Notes: a model not told the origin generated them from the letters alone. Positions 27,273-36,256 are shown, counted from the stretch's first letter. The stretch is 64,000 nt of DNA from Methylorubrum populi (GCF_002355515.1 NZ_AP014809.1:2256501-2320500), one strand, 5' to 3'. Program-made: numbers and translations.

Positions 27273-29384
27273 TCAGAAATCCGTGTGCAGGCGCGTCCCG
27301 AAGAAGTCGGCAGGGCCGCGGTCGCGGTTATAGGCCGGGCTCTCGACATGCTGGTAGTCGAAGGACATCGTCACCGCCTTCGTCAGGTTCAGCGCGTAGT
27401 AGACCTCGACCGCCCGTTCCGGCGCGTAGCGGTCGAGGCGCCCGTCGCCGATCAGGAGGCCGAGTCCGCCGTTGGCGAAATAGGCGCGGTGCGACGGCGA
27501 GATCCGGTTCGCCGCGGCGCCGAAGCCGATCGTGTCCTGCGGTCGGCCCCAGGCCGTACCCTTGAGCGACAGGCCGCCCGAGACCGAGCCGTCGATGTCG
27601 GTGAAGGACAGGTTCTCGTTGCGCCCGTCATTGACGCTGGCGCGCGCGAACAGGCCGAGATCGGGGGTGAGGGCCTGTTCGAGGTTGATGTAGGCGCCGC
27701 TCTTGCGCCGGGGCTCCCGGGTCGCCTGGACCGCCGTGGCGATATCGGGGAACGCGCCGGCCTGGGTCAGCGCCACGACCTGCCGGAAGTTCGCGGTGTT
27801 GCCGACATTCGAGAACAGGCCGAGGCGTAGGCGGCCCGGCTGGTCGAGCCCCGGCAGGACATGACGCTCCTCGACCTCGACGACGGCACCGGCCCGCTCG
27901 AACACCCGCGGATCGAGCACATCGGAGGAGGGCTCCTTCGGCACCTGCGTGTAGGCGGCGCGGATCGCGAATTCGGCCCGGTTGTACTCGACCATCACGC
28001 CCTGCGTGAAGCCGGGGAGGTTGGCCGGAAAATCCCAGGCGGCGGAGGCCCACAGACCCCAGTTCATGAAGTCGACCCGCGGGTCGTGGGCGTAGATGTT
28101 GCCGTCGAAGTAGTCGCCCAGCGCGAACTTGCCGGCGATCACCGTGATGCGCTCGACGTCGCGCGCTCCGGCGATGGAGTTCGGCCCGTCGGGCACCGCC
28201 TCGGTCTCGCCGCCGAGGCCGAAGGTCTGGCGGACGAAGTAGCGGTTCGAGCGCAGCTTGGGGAAGGGCGCGCCCGCCTTCTGTGCCTCGCCGTTGACGA
28301 AGCCCGCGATGCCGAGCGTCCGCGACAGGCCGAAGCCCTGGCTGAATTCCGGATTGTAGTAGAGTTCGGTGCCCTCGAAGAGCTTGAGGCCGAGGAACAG
28401 CGTCGCGGTCGTCGTGGCCTGTGCCTGGTCCGGCACGAGGCTCTGCGGCCCGCGATAGGGCGCGCGAAAGCCCGTCACGGCCTGGTTCACGAAGGTGGTC
28501 TGGCCGTGCAGCGAGAAGCGGGCGTCCTTCGGGGCCTCCTCCTCTTCCTCCGGTACCAGGCTCAACGCCTGCGGGTGCCAGATCAGCCGGGCCATCATCT
28601 TGTTGGACACAAAACCGGTGCGGGTCGTGACTGGCCCGCCATCGAGGCCCGGCAGCGTGCCGAGGCCGAAGCGGCGGCTCTCGCCGAGGTCGCTGTAGCG
28701 GTAGTCGATCCCGAGCGAGAGATGCGGATCGATCGCGAACTGCACACCCGCGCCGAGGGTGAAGCCGAGATAGGAAAGGTCGCGGCTGGCCGTCGCCGTC
28801 GGGCCCCCGGCGAGATCGGGATAGGTGGCGAGCACCCGCCCATTGGCACCCGTGAGCCCTGCAGTCGCGTAGACCAGGTTGTTGCCGAAGGCGTAGCCGA
28901 ATCGGGCGCGGGCAGCCCCGAACACGTCCGTCTTCTCGCGAATCAGCGGGAAGAGCGGATCGATCGCCTCGTAACCGAAGCCGGGTGCGTCGGAACGCGC
29001 GCCGCGCTTGAGGTTGGTGCCGGCGAGATCGGCCTCGATGCCGTAGACGAAGGGGCCGTCCTGCCAGGTCCAGCCGGCGAAGGCGCCGGCCGCGACCGTG
29101 GTGGCGTCGCTGCCGAGATCGCGGCTGCCGGTGGCATCCCCCGTCGCGAACGATCGAACCCGGCGCGGGCCGATCGTGGTCGGGCCGAAATCGTAAGTCC
29201 CGAAAGAGGCGCCGGCGCTGCCCTGCAGCCCGGCATAGAAGCCGGACCAGTCGAGGAAGCGGGGACCGGCGCGCTCCGCGAGGTCGGCGGCCGAGGCGGC
29301 GCCGGAATGGAGGCCGAAGACAGCCACGAGGCCGAGCGAAGTCGCCGCACGTGTCCGGATCTTCCCCGCGCGCACCTTGAACAC
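27273..29384 (-). CDS. Outer-membrane fusion: RopB/Omp25-type barrel plus OprB-like porin
   Basis: A 703-residue outer-membrane protein. After a signal peptide (residues 1-33, ending ASAADL) residues 40-270 look like the eight-stranded RopB/Omp25 barrel of Hyphomicrobiales (DWSGFYAGLQGSAGASFG, FAGWTWQDGPFVYGIEADLAGTNL, YGFGNNLVYATAG-like and LSLGIDYRYSDLGE segments). A charged linker (PEEEEEAPKDAR, near 282-293) leads to residues 295-703, which match the OprB/carbohydrate-selective porin family (FSLHGQTTFVNQAVTGFRAPYRGPQSL, ELYYNPEFSQGFGLSRTLGIAGF) and end with phenylalanine (GTRLHTDF). The fusion is in one uninterrupted frame with uniform composition. Substrate unknown. Confidence 0.85.
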   Translation of the reverse strand: MFKVRAGKIRTRAATSLGLVAVFGLHSGAASAADLAERAGPRFLDWSGFYAGLQGSAGASFGTYDFGPTTIGPRRVRSFATGDATGSRDLGSDATTVAAGAFAGWTWQDGPFVYGIEADLAGTNLKRGARSDAPGFGYEAIDPLFPLIREKTDVFGAARARFGYAFGNNLVYATAGLTGANGRVLATYPDLAGGPTATASRDLSYLGFTLGAGVQFAIDPHLSLGIDYRYSDLGESRRFGLGTLPGLDGGPVTTRTGFVSNKMMARLIWHPQALSLVPEEEEEAPKDARFSLHGQTTFVNQAVTGFRAPYRGPQSLVPDQAQATTTATLFLGLKLFEGTELYYNPEFSQGFGLSRTLGIAGFVNGEAQKAGAPFPKLRSNRYFVRQTFGLGGETEAVPDGPNSIAGARDVERITVIAGKFALGDYFDGNIYAHDPRVDFMNWGLWASAAWDFPANLPGFTQGVMVEYNRAEFAIRAAYTQVPKEPSSDVLDPRVFERAGAVVEVEERHVLPGLDQPGRLRLGLFSNVGNTANFRQVVALTQAGAFPDIATAVQATREPRRKSGAYINLEQALTPDLGLFARASVNDGRNENLSFTDIDGSVSGGLSLKGTAWGRPQDTIGFGAAANRISPSHRAYFANGGLGLLIGDGRLDRYAPERAVEVYYALNLTKAVTMSFDYQHVESPAYNRDRGPADFFGTRLHTDF

Positions 29385-29617
29385 CTGCGCCAGCCCCCGC
29401 CGTACCCCTCACGCGGCCTAGCAGATGTGACTGCCGCCGCAATCTGCCCGAGACACGCCGAAGCAGAGGCTTCGGAATGGTGGCCCCGGCGCCACGTTGG
29501 CAGGGAGAAACCGAAACATCCGACAGGATGATGACGGACGCATCGGCGGGGTCGAAGAACGGGGGATGAGAGCGCAGCAGGGGCGGGCGCCGTAATTTCG
29601 GTCACCCATGCCCTTGC
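29385..29617. other. Intergenic region upstream of the putative structured RNA
   Basis: No gene is supported. It should contain the promoter of the outer-membrane fusion gene (minus) and possibly that of the plus-strand structured RNA. An Arg/Cys-rich minus-strand frame of 63 codons (29418-29609) is judged compositional. Confidence 0.35.
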
Positions 29618-29709
29618 CGCGCTGAAGCTTGGCCCTAGCTCGGAGGGGCCGTGACCCCCATCAGGTTTAGGCAAACTTCAGGGCGCGTCCGCAAGGCCGC
29701 GCCCTTTTT
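29618..29709 (+). ncRNA. Putative structured RNA with overlapping stem and terminator
   Basis: On the plus strand CGCG+CTGAAG (29618-29627) can pair with CTTCAG (29676-29681) plus CGCG (29684-29687), enclosing a GGGG/CCCC hairpin (29645-29648 with 29655-29658, loop CCGTGA) and a GCC/GGC helix. The distal arm overlaps the left arm of an intrinsic terminator (29681-29687 with 29698-29704), so the two folds compete. This resembles attenuator or riboswitch logic, or a terminated small RNA. No open gene lies just downstream on this strand: read-through would run antisense to the DUF2147 gene. It does not match the SRP RNA, tmRNA or common riboswitch consensus I know. Confidence 0.5.
29681..29709 (+). 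terminator. Intrinsic terminator of the putative structured RNA
   Basis: GGGCGCG/CGCGCCC stem (29681-29687, 29698-29704), one T-C mismatch, then CC/GG closed by a GCAA tetraloop, and five T residues (29705-29709). The T run shows the plus strand is terminated. The hairpin alone might also serve the DUF2147 gene on the minus strand, where the tract after it is weaker. Confidence 0.85.
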
Positions 29710-29739
29710 CCGTGTCGCGGTCGGCGCGTGCGACGCGCC

Positions 29740-30270
29740 TCACTCCGCCGGTGCGGCGGGGACCTTGGCTTGAGCCGGCTTGGCGGCCTTCGCGGGCTTG
29801 GCCGGCACATCGACCGGAGCCGCGGCGGCCTGCTGGTTCACGTCCGGCACCCGGGTCCAGGTCTGCGAGCCGCACAGCACCTTGAGCATGCAGCCCTGCA
29901 CGTTCAGCTCGGCATCGCTCTCGCGCTCCAGGCTGACCTGATAGATCTTGCCCTCGTCGGCGTTGTAGATCTCGCCCGCGAATCCCGCATCCTCGGGCTT
30001 GAGGTTGTCGAGGAGCGTGAGGCCGATGATCGGACGCACGCGCTTCTTCGGATCGGGGTTCTTGATGTCGGTGCGCGCCGCGCCGGCCTCATCGGTCGGA
30101 GACTTCAGCCAGACGACCTTGCCGCAGGCATTGCCGCCGCTCGGGCCGCAGCGATCGATGCGGATCTTGGCGCGCCCATCCCCCGTCAGCCACGTGCCGG
30201 AGAGATCCTTGGGAGCGGCGAAGGCCGCGCTGGAGGCCAGGAGAGCGGCGAGACCGAGGGCGATGCGCAT
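29740..30270 (-). CDS. Periplasmic DUF2147 domain protein
   Basis: A 176-residue exported protein. The ATG at 30270 starts a signal peptide (MRIALGLAALLASSAAFAAP). The DUF2147 domain follows (LSGTWLTGDGRAKIRIDRCG, then CGKVVWLKSP, IGLTLLDNLKP, FAGEIYNADEGKIYQVSLE), a small beta-barrel-like lipocalin-related fold of unknown function, with cysteines that may form disulfides. An Ala/Pro/Lys-rich tail of about 40 residues (PAKPAKAAKPAQAKVPAAPAE) suggests periplasm- or peptidoglycan-facing disorder. Confidence 0.88.
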   Translation of the reverse strand: MRIALGLAALLASSAAFAAPKDLSGTWLTGDGRAKIRIDRCGPSGGNACGKVVWLKSPTDEAGAARTDIKNPDPKKRVRPIIGLTLLDNLKPEDAGFAGEIYNADEGKIYQVSLERESDAELNVQGCMLKVLCGSQTWTRVPDVNQQAAAAPVDVPAKPAKAAKPAQAKVPAAPAE

Positions 30271-30485
30271 GGAGTGGCTCCTGAGGCTGGACCCGGACAC
30301 GGGCCTTGAGTCTTGCGGAGAAGGGATCGCCCCGGCGGCGAGCCGGGGCAGGCGAACCGTCGGCCGACTCAGCCCCCGCAATCCGGCGATTTTTCGGCAG
30401 TGTTGCGCTGAAGCCATGGCAGGGCCGAAAAAGGCCGCGCTTGCCGCCGACCGGTCCGTCGTGGCGATGCCCGCTCGCCGATTGG

Positions 30486-30513
30486 TTGAGGCGCCACCAC
30501 TCCGCCGCTATAA
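30486..30513 (+). promoter_or_regulatory. Candidate sigma-70 promoter of ndk
   Basis: TTGAGG (30486-30491) and CTATAA (30508-30513) are separated by 16 bases and lie about 94 bases upstream of the ndk ATG. The -10 and its flank (CTATAAGCCCGGC) closely match the element upstream of the DAHP synthase gene. Confidence 0.5.
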
Positions 30514-30606
30514 GCCCGGCGCGCCGGCAGCCTCTCGGGCGGCTCCCGAGCCCGCCCTCATCCAGCGCGTCGCGCGACCCCTTTCTCCAACGAACCGGAC
30601 CGGACC

Positions 30607-31029
30607 ATGGCCAACGAGCGCACCTTCTCCATCCTCAAGCCCGACGCGACCCGCCGCAACATCACCGGCGCGGTCAACGCCGTGATCGAGGCCGCCGGCC
30701 TGCGCATCGTCGGCCAACGCCGCATCCGCATGACCCGCGAGCAGGCGGAGAAGTTCTACGAGGTGCACAAGGAGCGCCCGTTCTTCGGTGAGCTCGTCGA
30801 GTTCATGACCTCCGGCCCGGTGGTCGTGCAGGTGCTCGAGGGCGAGAATGCCGTCGCCAAGTACCGTGAAGTCATGGGCGCCACCAACCCGGCCCAGGCC
30901 GCCGACGGCACCATCCGCAAGCAGTTCGCCGAGTCGGTCGGCGAAAACACCGTCCACGGCTCCGACAGCGCCGAGAACGCCAAGATCGAGATCGCGCAGT
31001 TCTTCACCGACGCCGACATCGCCGCCTAA
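30607..31029 (+). CDS. ndk: Nucleoside diphosphate kinase
   Basis: A 140-residue enzyme that equilibrates nucleoside di- and triphosphates through a phosphohistidine. The phospho-acceptor His117 is in the signature [12 protein letters not shown], and the N-terminus [12 protein letters not shown] is standard. Length is normal. Monocistronic by context, with a strong hairpin after the stop. Confidence 0.97.
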   Translation: MANERTFSILKPDATRRNITGAVNAVIEAAGLRIVGQRRIRMTREQAEKFYEVHKERPFFGELVEFMTSGPVVVQVLEGENAVAKYREVMGATNPAQAADGTIRKQFAESVGENTVHGSDSAENAKIEIAQFFTDADIAA

Positions 31030-31037
31030 GACGCGAC

Positions 31038-31068
31038 CTCGCCGGCCTCGGACCACGGGGCCGGCGAG
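31038..31068 (+). terminator. Hairpin after ndk
   Basis: A perfect 10-bp stem CTCGCCGGCC/GGCCGGCGAG with an 11-base loop starts nine bases after the ndk stop. No T run follows, so termination may be inefficient or Rho-assisted. Confidence 0.55.
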
Positions 31069-31221
31069 AGACACGCTCAAGCTTGCGCGAGGCTGACCCC
31101 GCGGGAACGCGGAGGGCGCAATCCGGCCGAGTGTGACTCTCCTGCCCTAGCGGCGCGGGGCGGGCGGACCGAAGAACGGAAACGATCGACGATTTCCCGT
31201 CTCTGTTCGGATTTCCGCTCC

Positions 31222-31605
31222 ATGCGCTCCACGTTTTCGCGCACCGGCCGCCTGCTCGTCGCGGCCGGCCTCGTGTCCCTGCTCGCCGCCTGCAACTCGG
31301 CCGGCCGCTCGACGCAGTACACCTCGCTCGAAGGCTATGTGCCCGATCCGGCGCTGAAGACGGCCACGAAGAGCAATCTCACCGGCCGCGTTCGCCACGC
31401 CTGCACCGTCACTCAGGCCAAGCTCCAGAAGGTCGAGGAAGCCGCGCTCGCCGCCCCCTGCGGCTGCTATGCCGATCGCACCCTGTCCGCCCTCGACAAG
31501 GACGAGATCGCCTCCTACCGCACCACCGGCTACTTCAACGACACGGCCCGCGCGAAGGCGCTGAACGCCCTCGACAGCTGCAAGCTGCCGCGCCCGGTCG
31601 TCTGA
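31222..31605 (+). CDS. Small lipoprotein
   Basis: A 127-residue predicted lipoprotein. The N-terminus has a signal peptide with lipobox LLAAC (cysteine near residue 24). The mature part contains three further cysteines in CTV, CGC and SCK contexts, and a conserved-looking LDKDEIASYRTTGYF segment. I do not recognise the family. No residue after the lipid cysteine is Asp at +2, so outer-membrane sorting would be expected by the usual rule. Confidence 0.7.
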   Translation: MRSTFSRTGRLLVAAGLVSLLAACNSAGRSTQYTSLEGYVPDPALKTATKSNLTGRVRHACTVTQAKLQKVEEAALAAPCGCYADRTLSALDKDEIASYRTTGYFNDTARAKALNALDSCKLPRPVV

Positions 31606-31718
31606 AGCCCGTGAGAGGGGCGGCGCCTCGCGCCGTCCCGATGAGGCGCTCCCAGGGTGTCGGCCGGCGTCTTCAACCCCGCGCTGCCAGCAACGTCTCG
31701 ATCGTCCGAGATTCGGAC

Positions 31719-32864
31719 CTACAGCTCCTCGGTGGGCGCCGTCTTGTCCTTCCCGCCGCCCGGCTTGGCCTTGCCGCCGTCGATCTTGACCGGCTTCGGA
31801 CAGATGCCTTGAAGGGTCCTCCACTCGGCCTCCGATAGCAGGCCCGGCCCGGCGGGCTTCTCCCCCGCCAGTGCTCGGATCCGCCCCGCCCGCTCCGCCG
31901 TGAAGGGGTGGGAACGCAGGAACGAGGTCGCGTCCGGCTTCTCGTCGTCCGCCTTGGTGATGCGTTCCAGGATCGCGGCCAGCGCGGCACCGTCGCCGCC
32001 GGCCCGCTTCACGGCCGCCACCGCGTAGGCATCCGCCGCCCGTTCCGCGTCCCGCGAGTAGCCGGCCGAGATCGCCGCTTGACCCACCGTCACCAGGACC
32101 GTCGAGCCGGTGAGGTCGCCGAGTACGAGGCTCAGGAGGAACGAGGTGCCGCCGGCGGTGATCACCGAGCGCATCGGGTCGCGCGCGGCGACGTGGCCGA
32201 ATTCGTGGGCCAGGATGCCGGCCAGTTCGTCACCGTTCCTGGCCTTGTCGATGATGTCGGAGAGCAGGATGACGCGGCCGCCCGGCAGGGCGAGCGCGTT
32301 GGCGACCTTATGGCGGCGCACGCTCACCTGAGGCGTCATCGGCAACGCCATGCCTTCGGAGAGGCGCGCCGTCATCCGATCGAGCACCGCTCGCGCCGCC
32401 GCCTCGTTGCAGAGCGGCGGGTCGTCGAGCAGGGTGGCGATCTGCCCGTCGACGCTGCGCCCGAGCTGCGCCTCGATCGCCTGCGGCACCAGCGGCGCGA
32501 GCAGGCCCGATGCCGCCGGCACACCGTAGATCGCCGTGAGCAGCACGGACACGCCCGCCGCGATCGACCAGAGCACGAGGCGGGCGATGCCGCCCCCGCT
32601 CTCGGTCCGGTTCAGGTCGGGGCAGCGCGCCGTCAAGGCTTCCGCGAACGGCGCGTCGGCGAACTCCACGCTTTCCGGCCCCTGAGCGTGGTTGATCCGC
32701 ATCAGGGGCGGGGCGGCGTCGGACGCGCGCAGATCGAGCAGGCTCCAGTCGCGGGCGACGTCCTCGCCGATGATCTCGAGCCGGAACGTCAGCCGCAACG
32801 TCACCGGCCGGGGCCGGGCGCTGATGCCGTCGAAGAACGTACCCGTCGTGGTGATCGCCTCCAT
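31719..32864 (-). CDS. M48-family membrane metalloprotease
   Basis: A 381-residue zinc protease. A soluble N-terminal segment is followed by one clear membrane helix (IARLVLWSIAAGVSVLLTAIYGV), then the M48 catalytic domain with HEFGH near residues 219-223 and the third ligand Glu in SRDAERAADAYA. The C-terminus is a Lys/Gly/Pro-rich tail. M48 members include BepA-type periplasmic proteases that maintain the outer membrane. The ATG at 32864 is seven bases downstream of the DUF898 stop, so the pair forms an operon. Confidence 0.9.
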   Translation of the reverse strand: MEAITTTGTFFDGISARPRPVTLRLTFRLEIIGEDVARDWSLLDLRASDAAPPLMRINHAQGPESVEFADAPFAEALTARCPDLNRTESGGGIARLVLWSIAAGVSVLLTAIYGVPAASGLLAPLVPQAIEAQLGRSVDGQIATLLDDPPLCNEAAARAVLDRMTARLSEGMALPMTPQVSVRRHKVANALALPGGRVILLSDIIDKARNGDELAGILAHEFGHVAARDPMRSVITAGGTSFLLSLVLGDLTGSTVLVTVGQAAISAGYSRDAERAADAYAVAAVKRAGGDGAALAAILERITKADDEKPDATSFLRSHPFTAERAGRIRALAGEKPAGPGLLSEAEWRTLQGICPKPVKIDGGKAKPGGGKDKTAPTEEL

Positions 32865-32871
32865 CGACGCG

Positions 32872-34161
32872 CTAGAACCCGATTTCCAGGGCACCGCCGA
32901 CATCGAGCGCGTCGGCCAATCCCTCGTTCAGGCCGCTTGCCGGCGCGCGGGTCGAGGCGAGCACCGCTTCCAGGGCCGGCAGATTCTCGATCTGCGTGGT
33001 GGTCGCCACGGCGTGCCACAGGCGCACGCTGACGATGCGAACGTAGAGCACGTTCGTGCCGAGAATTGCGCCGAGATAGAGCAGCAAGGTCGAGACGATG
33101 ACGAAGGCGTGGATGCCCGCATTGTCCCCGCCCGTGGCGATCAGCGGGACGAGCAGGGCCAGGATGATGCCCAGCACGAGGACGAAGCCGATCAACGCCA
33201 GCAGGTAGACGAGATAGGGGAAGTAGAACTGGCGCGCCTTGAGTGACGAGGCCAGCCGCGCCGCGCCGAGATGCGCCGCGTTGAGGAAGGCGTGGGTCTC
33301 GCGGGCGCGGTAGTAGGGGATCAGCAGCAGCGCCAGCGGGATCGAGACGGAGGCGGCGATCACGACGGCGGCTCCGTAGGAGGCGAGCGGGCTGTTCTCA
33401 TAGGCCGGGTTGAAGATGAGCTTGCTCTTCTCGCTCGCCGGATCCCGGATCAGCAGATCGCTCGGGAGGTCGAAGCCGCTCGCCGCCAGCAGCGCCAGGA
33501 CGCTCACCAGGATCGGCAGCAAAGCGACGATGTAGAACATCATCCACGGCAGCAGGATCGAGCGGCCGGTCGCTGTCGAGCGCATCCGGCTCTGGCCGAC
33601 CAGGGTATGGTCGATGCGGTAGCGCTCCAGTGCCGCGCGCATGAAGGGGAAGGCGAGGCCGAGGCTGACGATGGTCCCGAGCCACCAGAGGCTGGCGAGA
33701 CCGGCATAGGCGAATCCCGACCCGTCCTGGCCGAGGCGGATGCCGCGCCAGCGCGTCCGCGACGCGCGGTAACGCCGGCCGCGGAACAGCGCATATTGCC
33801 CCAGGACGAACAGGGCGATGAAGGAGAGCGGTGCGGCGAGCGCGGCCAGCACCGGACTCAGCAGGCCGATGACGAACAGGAGAATGTAGATCGGCACGAG
33901 GACGGCGAGCGCCACGAGGAAGCCGAGGAACAGCTCCTTGCCGGTGCCGAGATACTCGGCCGGGCTACCGGCCACGACCGTGCGGCTCCAGAAGAAGCGC
34001 CGCAGGTTGGTGATGTACCAGAACCGGTAGATCGAGAAGGTGATGAGCGAGAGCAGGAAGCCCTTGACGACGATGCCGGTGAGGCCCGTTGTCCGCCGAT
34101 CGAATGCGATCTCGCCTGTCCGCGCCGGAGCCGGGCTCGGCACGCCCTCAACTTGGTTCAT
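32872..34161 (-). CDS. DUF898 (YjgN-type) inner-membrane protein
   Basis: A 429-residue polytopic membrane protein with about ten hydrophobic segments, matching DUF898/YjgN: FDRRTTGLTGIVVKGFLLSLITFSIYRFWYITNLRRFFW at the N-terminus (quoted motifs GIVVKGFLLSLITFSIYRFW) and the repeated WRGIRLG and RYRxDHTLVG loops. Function unknown, but DUF898 genes are commonly joined to M48 proteases as here, suggesting a joint envelope role. Starts from ATG at 34161. Confidence 0.88.
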   Translation of the reverse strand: MNQVEGVPSPAPARTGEIAFDRRTTGLTGIVVKGFLLSLITFSIYRFWYITNLRRFFWSRTVVAGSPAEYLGTGKELFLGFLVALAVLVPIYILLFVIGLLSPVLAALAAPLSFIALFVLGQYALFRGRRYRASRTRWRGIRLGQDGSGFAYAGLASLWWLGTIVSLGLAFPFMRAALERYRIDHTLVGQSRMRSTATGRSILLPWMMFYIVALLPILVSVLALLAASGFDLPSDLLIRDPASEKSKLIFNPAYENSPLASYGAAVVIAASVSIPLALLLIPYYRARETHAFLNAAHLGAARLASSLKARQFYFPYLVYLLALIGFVLVLGIILALLVPLIATGGDNAGIHAFVIVSTLLLYLGAILGTNVLYVRIVSVRLWHAVATTTQIENLPALEAVLASTRAPASGLNEGLADALDVGGALEIGF

Positions 34162-34365
34162 CGGTGCAGTCCCCCCTAGTCCGGGGTGAGACTAGAGTCC
34201 CGTTCGAGTGCATTGCAACAGGATGGCAGGCACAATCTTCGCGTTATGAAGCTGCGATCAACACAACGCTTGAGATGCGGTGACCGTGACGTCGGTAGAC
34301 TCAGCGTTAATTTCACGTGAAAATCACGCCACGATCGACCGTTCCGGAACGACTGCGATCGTGGT

Positions 34366-35181
34366 TCACAGGTACGGCTTCTCCGAAATCGGCTCGTCGT
34401 CCTCCCGCCGATGCAGCGCGAAGCCGTCCTTTCCCGGGGCGCCGAGATCCGCACGAAGCTGCATCGTCGGGATGAGGTAATCGCCGCCGTTCTGGCGTCG
34501 GAACGGAATCGGCGAGGTCGTGGCAAGCGACCGAATCCGGTCGCGGAGTTGTTCCGCGACCGCGCTGAACCCGACGTCGTCCAGGCGGTCTGCGCGGTAG
34601 ACGACGAAGGGCGGCAGAACGTCGAAGCCGGGATAGAACAGCACGCCGTGCTGGATCGGGAAGAGAAGGTCCTCGATCGGCCCGTTGATGCCGCGCGGTC
34701 CATAATGCTCCTCCCAGCCGCCGGCGGTCACGACCAGCATGGCTCTCTTTCCAGCGAGCGTTCCCTCGCCATACCGGTCGCCCCAGCGGCGATCGCTGTG
34801 CTCGCCGACACCGTAGGCGAAGCCGTGGGAATAGACGCGGTCGATCCAACCCTTGAGGATCGCCGGCATGGTGAACCACCACAGGGGAAACTGAAGGATC
34901 AGGACATCGGTCCAGAGCAGCTTGTCCTGCTCGGCTTTCACATCCACGGTCAGCGCCGACGCCGCGAAGGTTTCGCCCGAGGCCGCAGCGATCTTCAGGC
35001 GTTTCGACCGATCCTGGGCGGGAAAATCGTCGTGATCGACGACGGGTTTCCATCCCTCGGCATAGAGGTCCGTCATTCGTACGGCATGGCCCCGCGCCCC
35101 GAGTTCCTGCACGGCGACGTCGCGCAGGCTTCCGTTGAGCGAGCGCGCTTCGGGATGGGCAAAGACGAGCAGCACGTTCAT
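34366..35181 (-). CDS. NAD(P)H-dependent flavin oxidoreductase (NQO1/KefF fold)
   Basis: A 271-residue flavodoxin-like quinone reductase. N-terminal VLLVFAHPEARSLNGSL binds FMN/FAD phosphate, ILQFPLWWFTMPAILKGWIDRV is the family core and GFAYGVG and TAGGWEEHYGPRGINGPIEDLLFPIQ line the flavin site (separate motifs). Such enzymes reduce quinones or electrophiles with two electrons. It is divergent from a LysR regulator 90 bases away, the usual layout for a regulator controlling its neighbour. Confidence 0.88.
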   Translation of the reverse strand: MNVLLVFAHPEARSLNGSLRDVAVQELGARGHAVRMTDLYAEGWKPVVDHDDFPAQDRSKRLKIAAASGETFAASALTVDVKAEQDKLLWTDVLILQFPLWWFTMPAILKGWIDRVYSHGFAYGVGEHSDRRWGDRYGEGTLAGKRAMLVVTAGGWEEHYGPRGINGPIEDLLFPIQHGVLFYPGFDVLPPFVVYRADRLDDVGFSAVAEQLRDRIRSLATTSPIPFRRQNGGDYLIPTMQLRADLGAPGKDGFALHRREDDEPISEKPYL

Positions 35182-35271
35182 GGCGTCGATCCGGTGCGAA
35201 GACTGCTCCAGAGCTAGCCGAGCTGCCCTCTACCCACTACGTGGCGGTCGCGGATAGGATTGTGCCGCCCC

Positions 35272-36222
35272 GTGGATCAATCGCCCGTTACGCTTGAATG
35301 GATGCGCAGCTTCGTGCGCGTCGCCGAACGCGGAAGCTTCTCCGCTGCCGCCCGGGAGCTCGGCCTCGGGCAATCGACGGTGACTCGGCACCTACGGGAC
35401 CTTGAGGGCGCGGTCGGAGTCGCGCTGCTCAGCCGAACGACCCGGCGCGTGACGGTGACGGAGGAGGGCCGACGCTACTACCGGCACAGCCTCGAAATCC
35501 TGCGGCGGGTCGAGCAGGCGCGGGAGGAGGCCCGCGGCACCGGGGCGGCCCCGTCCGGTACGATCCGGATCTCCTGCACGGCCGCCCTCGGTGTTCGGGC
35601 CGTCAGCGGCATCGTCTTCGCGTTCCTGGATGCCTATCCGGGGATCGAGATCGATCTCGGCCTAACGGATGAGCGCGTCGATCTCGTGCGCGAGGGCATC
35701 GATCTCGCCCTCCGCCTCGGCCCTCTGACGGACAGTACGCTGAAGGTCCGGACGCTGGGGTGGAGCCGACGGCTTCTCGTGGCGGCGCCGGCCTATCTTG
35801 CCGCCCATGGCCGGCCGCTCGTGCCGGAGCATCTGGCAACGCACGCGGCGGTCCGGATGTCGAACGTGGCCGGCAGCGACAGCCTGCCTCTCGAAGGACC
35901 GGATGGCCAGCGCCACACGGTGCGGGTCGGAGGCCGCCTGCGCCTCGACCACGGGCTCGCGGCGCGCGAAGCCCTGATCGCGGGGCGTGGGATCGGCGCG
36001 GCCCACCATTGGCTGATCGACGATTGTCTGGCTGACGGGCGGCTCGAAGCCATCCTGACGGACTACGCGCTGCCGTCCGTGCCGCTGAGCCTGCTTCTGG
36101 TTCCCGAGCGGGCGGCGATCGGCCGAGTCCGGCTCTTCATCGAGTTTCTCGTCGCGCGGATCGGCGCCGTTCCCGGCTTCGCCGCCCCGCGCCCCTCGCC
36201 GCACGGCCCACCACCTCCGTGA
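35272..36222 (+). CDS. LysR-family transcriptional regulator
   Basis: A 316-residue LysR regulator. Residues 7-66 form the winged HTH (LEWMRSFVRVAERGSFSAAARELGLGQSTVTRHLRDLE, seen as separate segments) and the rest is the periplasmic-binding-like effector domain. The GTG at 35272 fits the family N-terminus; an in-frame TTG at 35260 is possible but abuts the AGGA. It probably controls the divergent flavin oxidoreductase; the shared 90-base gap contains only a weak CCAC-TAC-GTGG repeat (35234-35244). Confidence 0.9.
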   Translation: MDQSPVTLEWMRSFVRVAERGSFSAAARELGLGQSTVTRHLRDLEGAVGVALLSRTTRRVTVTEEGRRYYRHSLEILRRVEQAREEARGTGAAPSGTIRISCTAALGVRAVSGIVFAFLDAYPGIEIDLGLTDERVDLVREGIDLALRLGPLTDSTLKVRTLGWSRRLLVAAPAYLAAHGRPLVPEHLATHAAVRMSNVAGSDSLPLEGPDGQRHTVRVGGRLRLDHGLAAREALIAGRGIGAAHHWLIDDCLADGRLEAILTDYALPSVPLSLLLVPERAAIGRVRLFIEFLVARIGAVPGFAAPRPSPHGPPPP

Positions 36223-36256
36223 GCGGCCGAAGGCGCGGCGCCTGGCCCGAAACGAG

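Noticed and set aside
29418..29609. A 63-codon Cys/Arg-rich minus-strand frame upstream of the outer-membrane fusion gene
   Set aside because: No ribosome site or recognisable feature, and it overlaps the likely promoter region.
29618..29709. 6S RNA identity for the structured element
   Set aside because: 6S RNA in alphaproteobacteria is usually next to zapA and longer (about 160 nt); I could not find its central bubble here. Kept as unknown.
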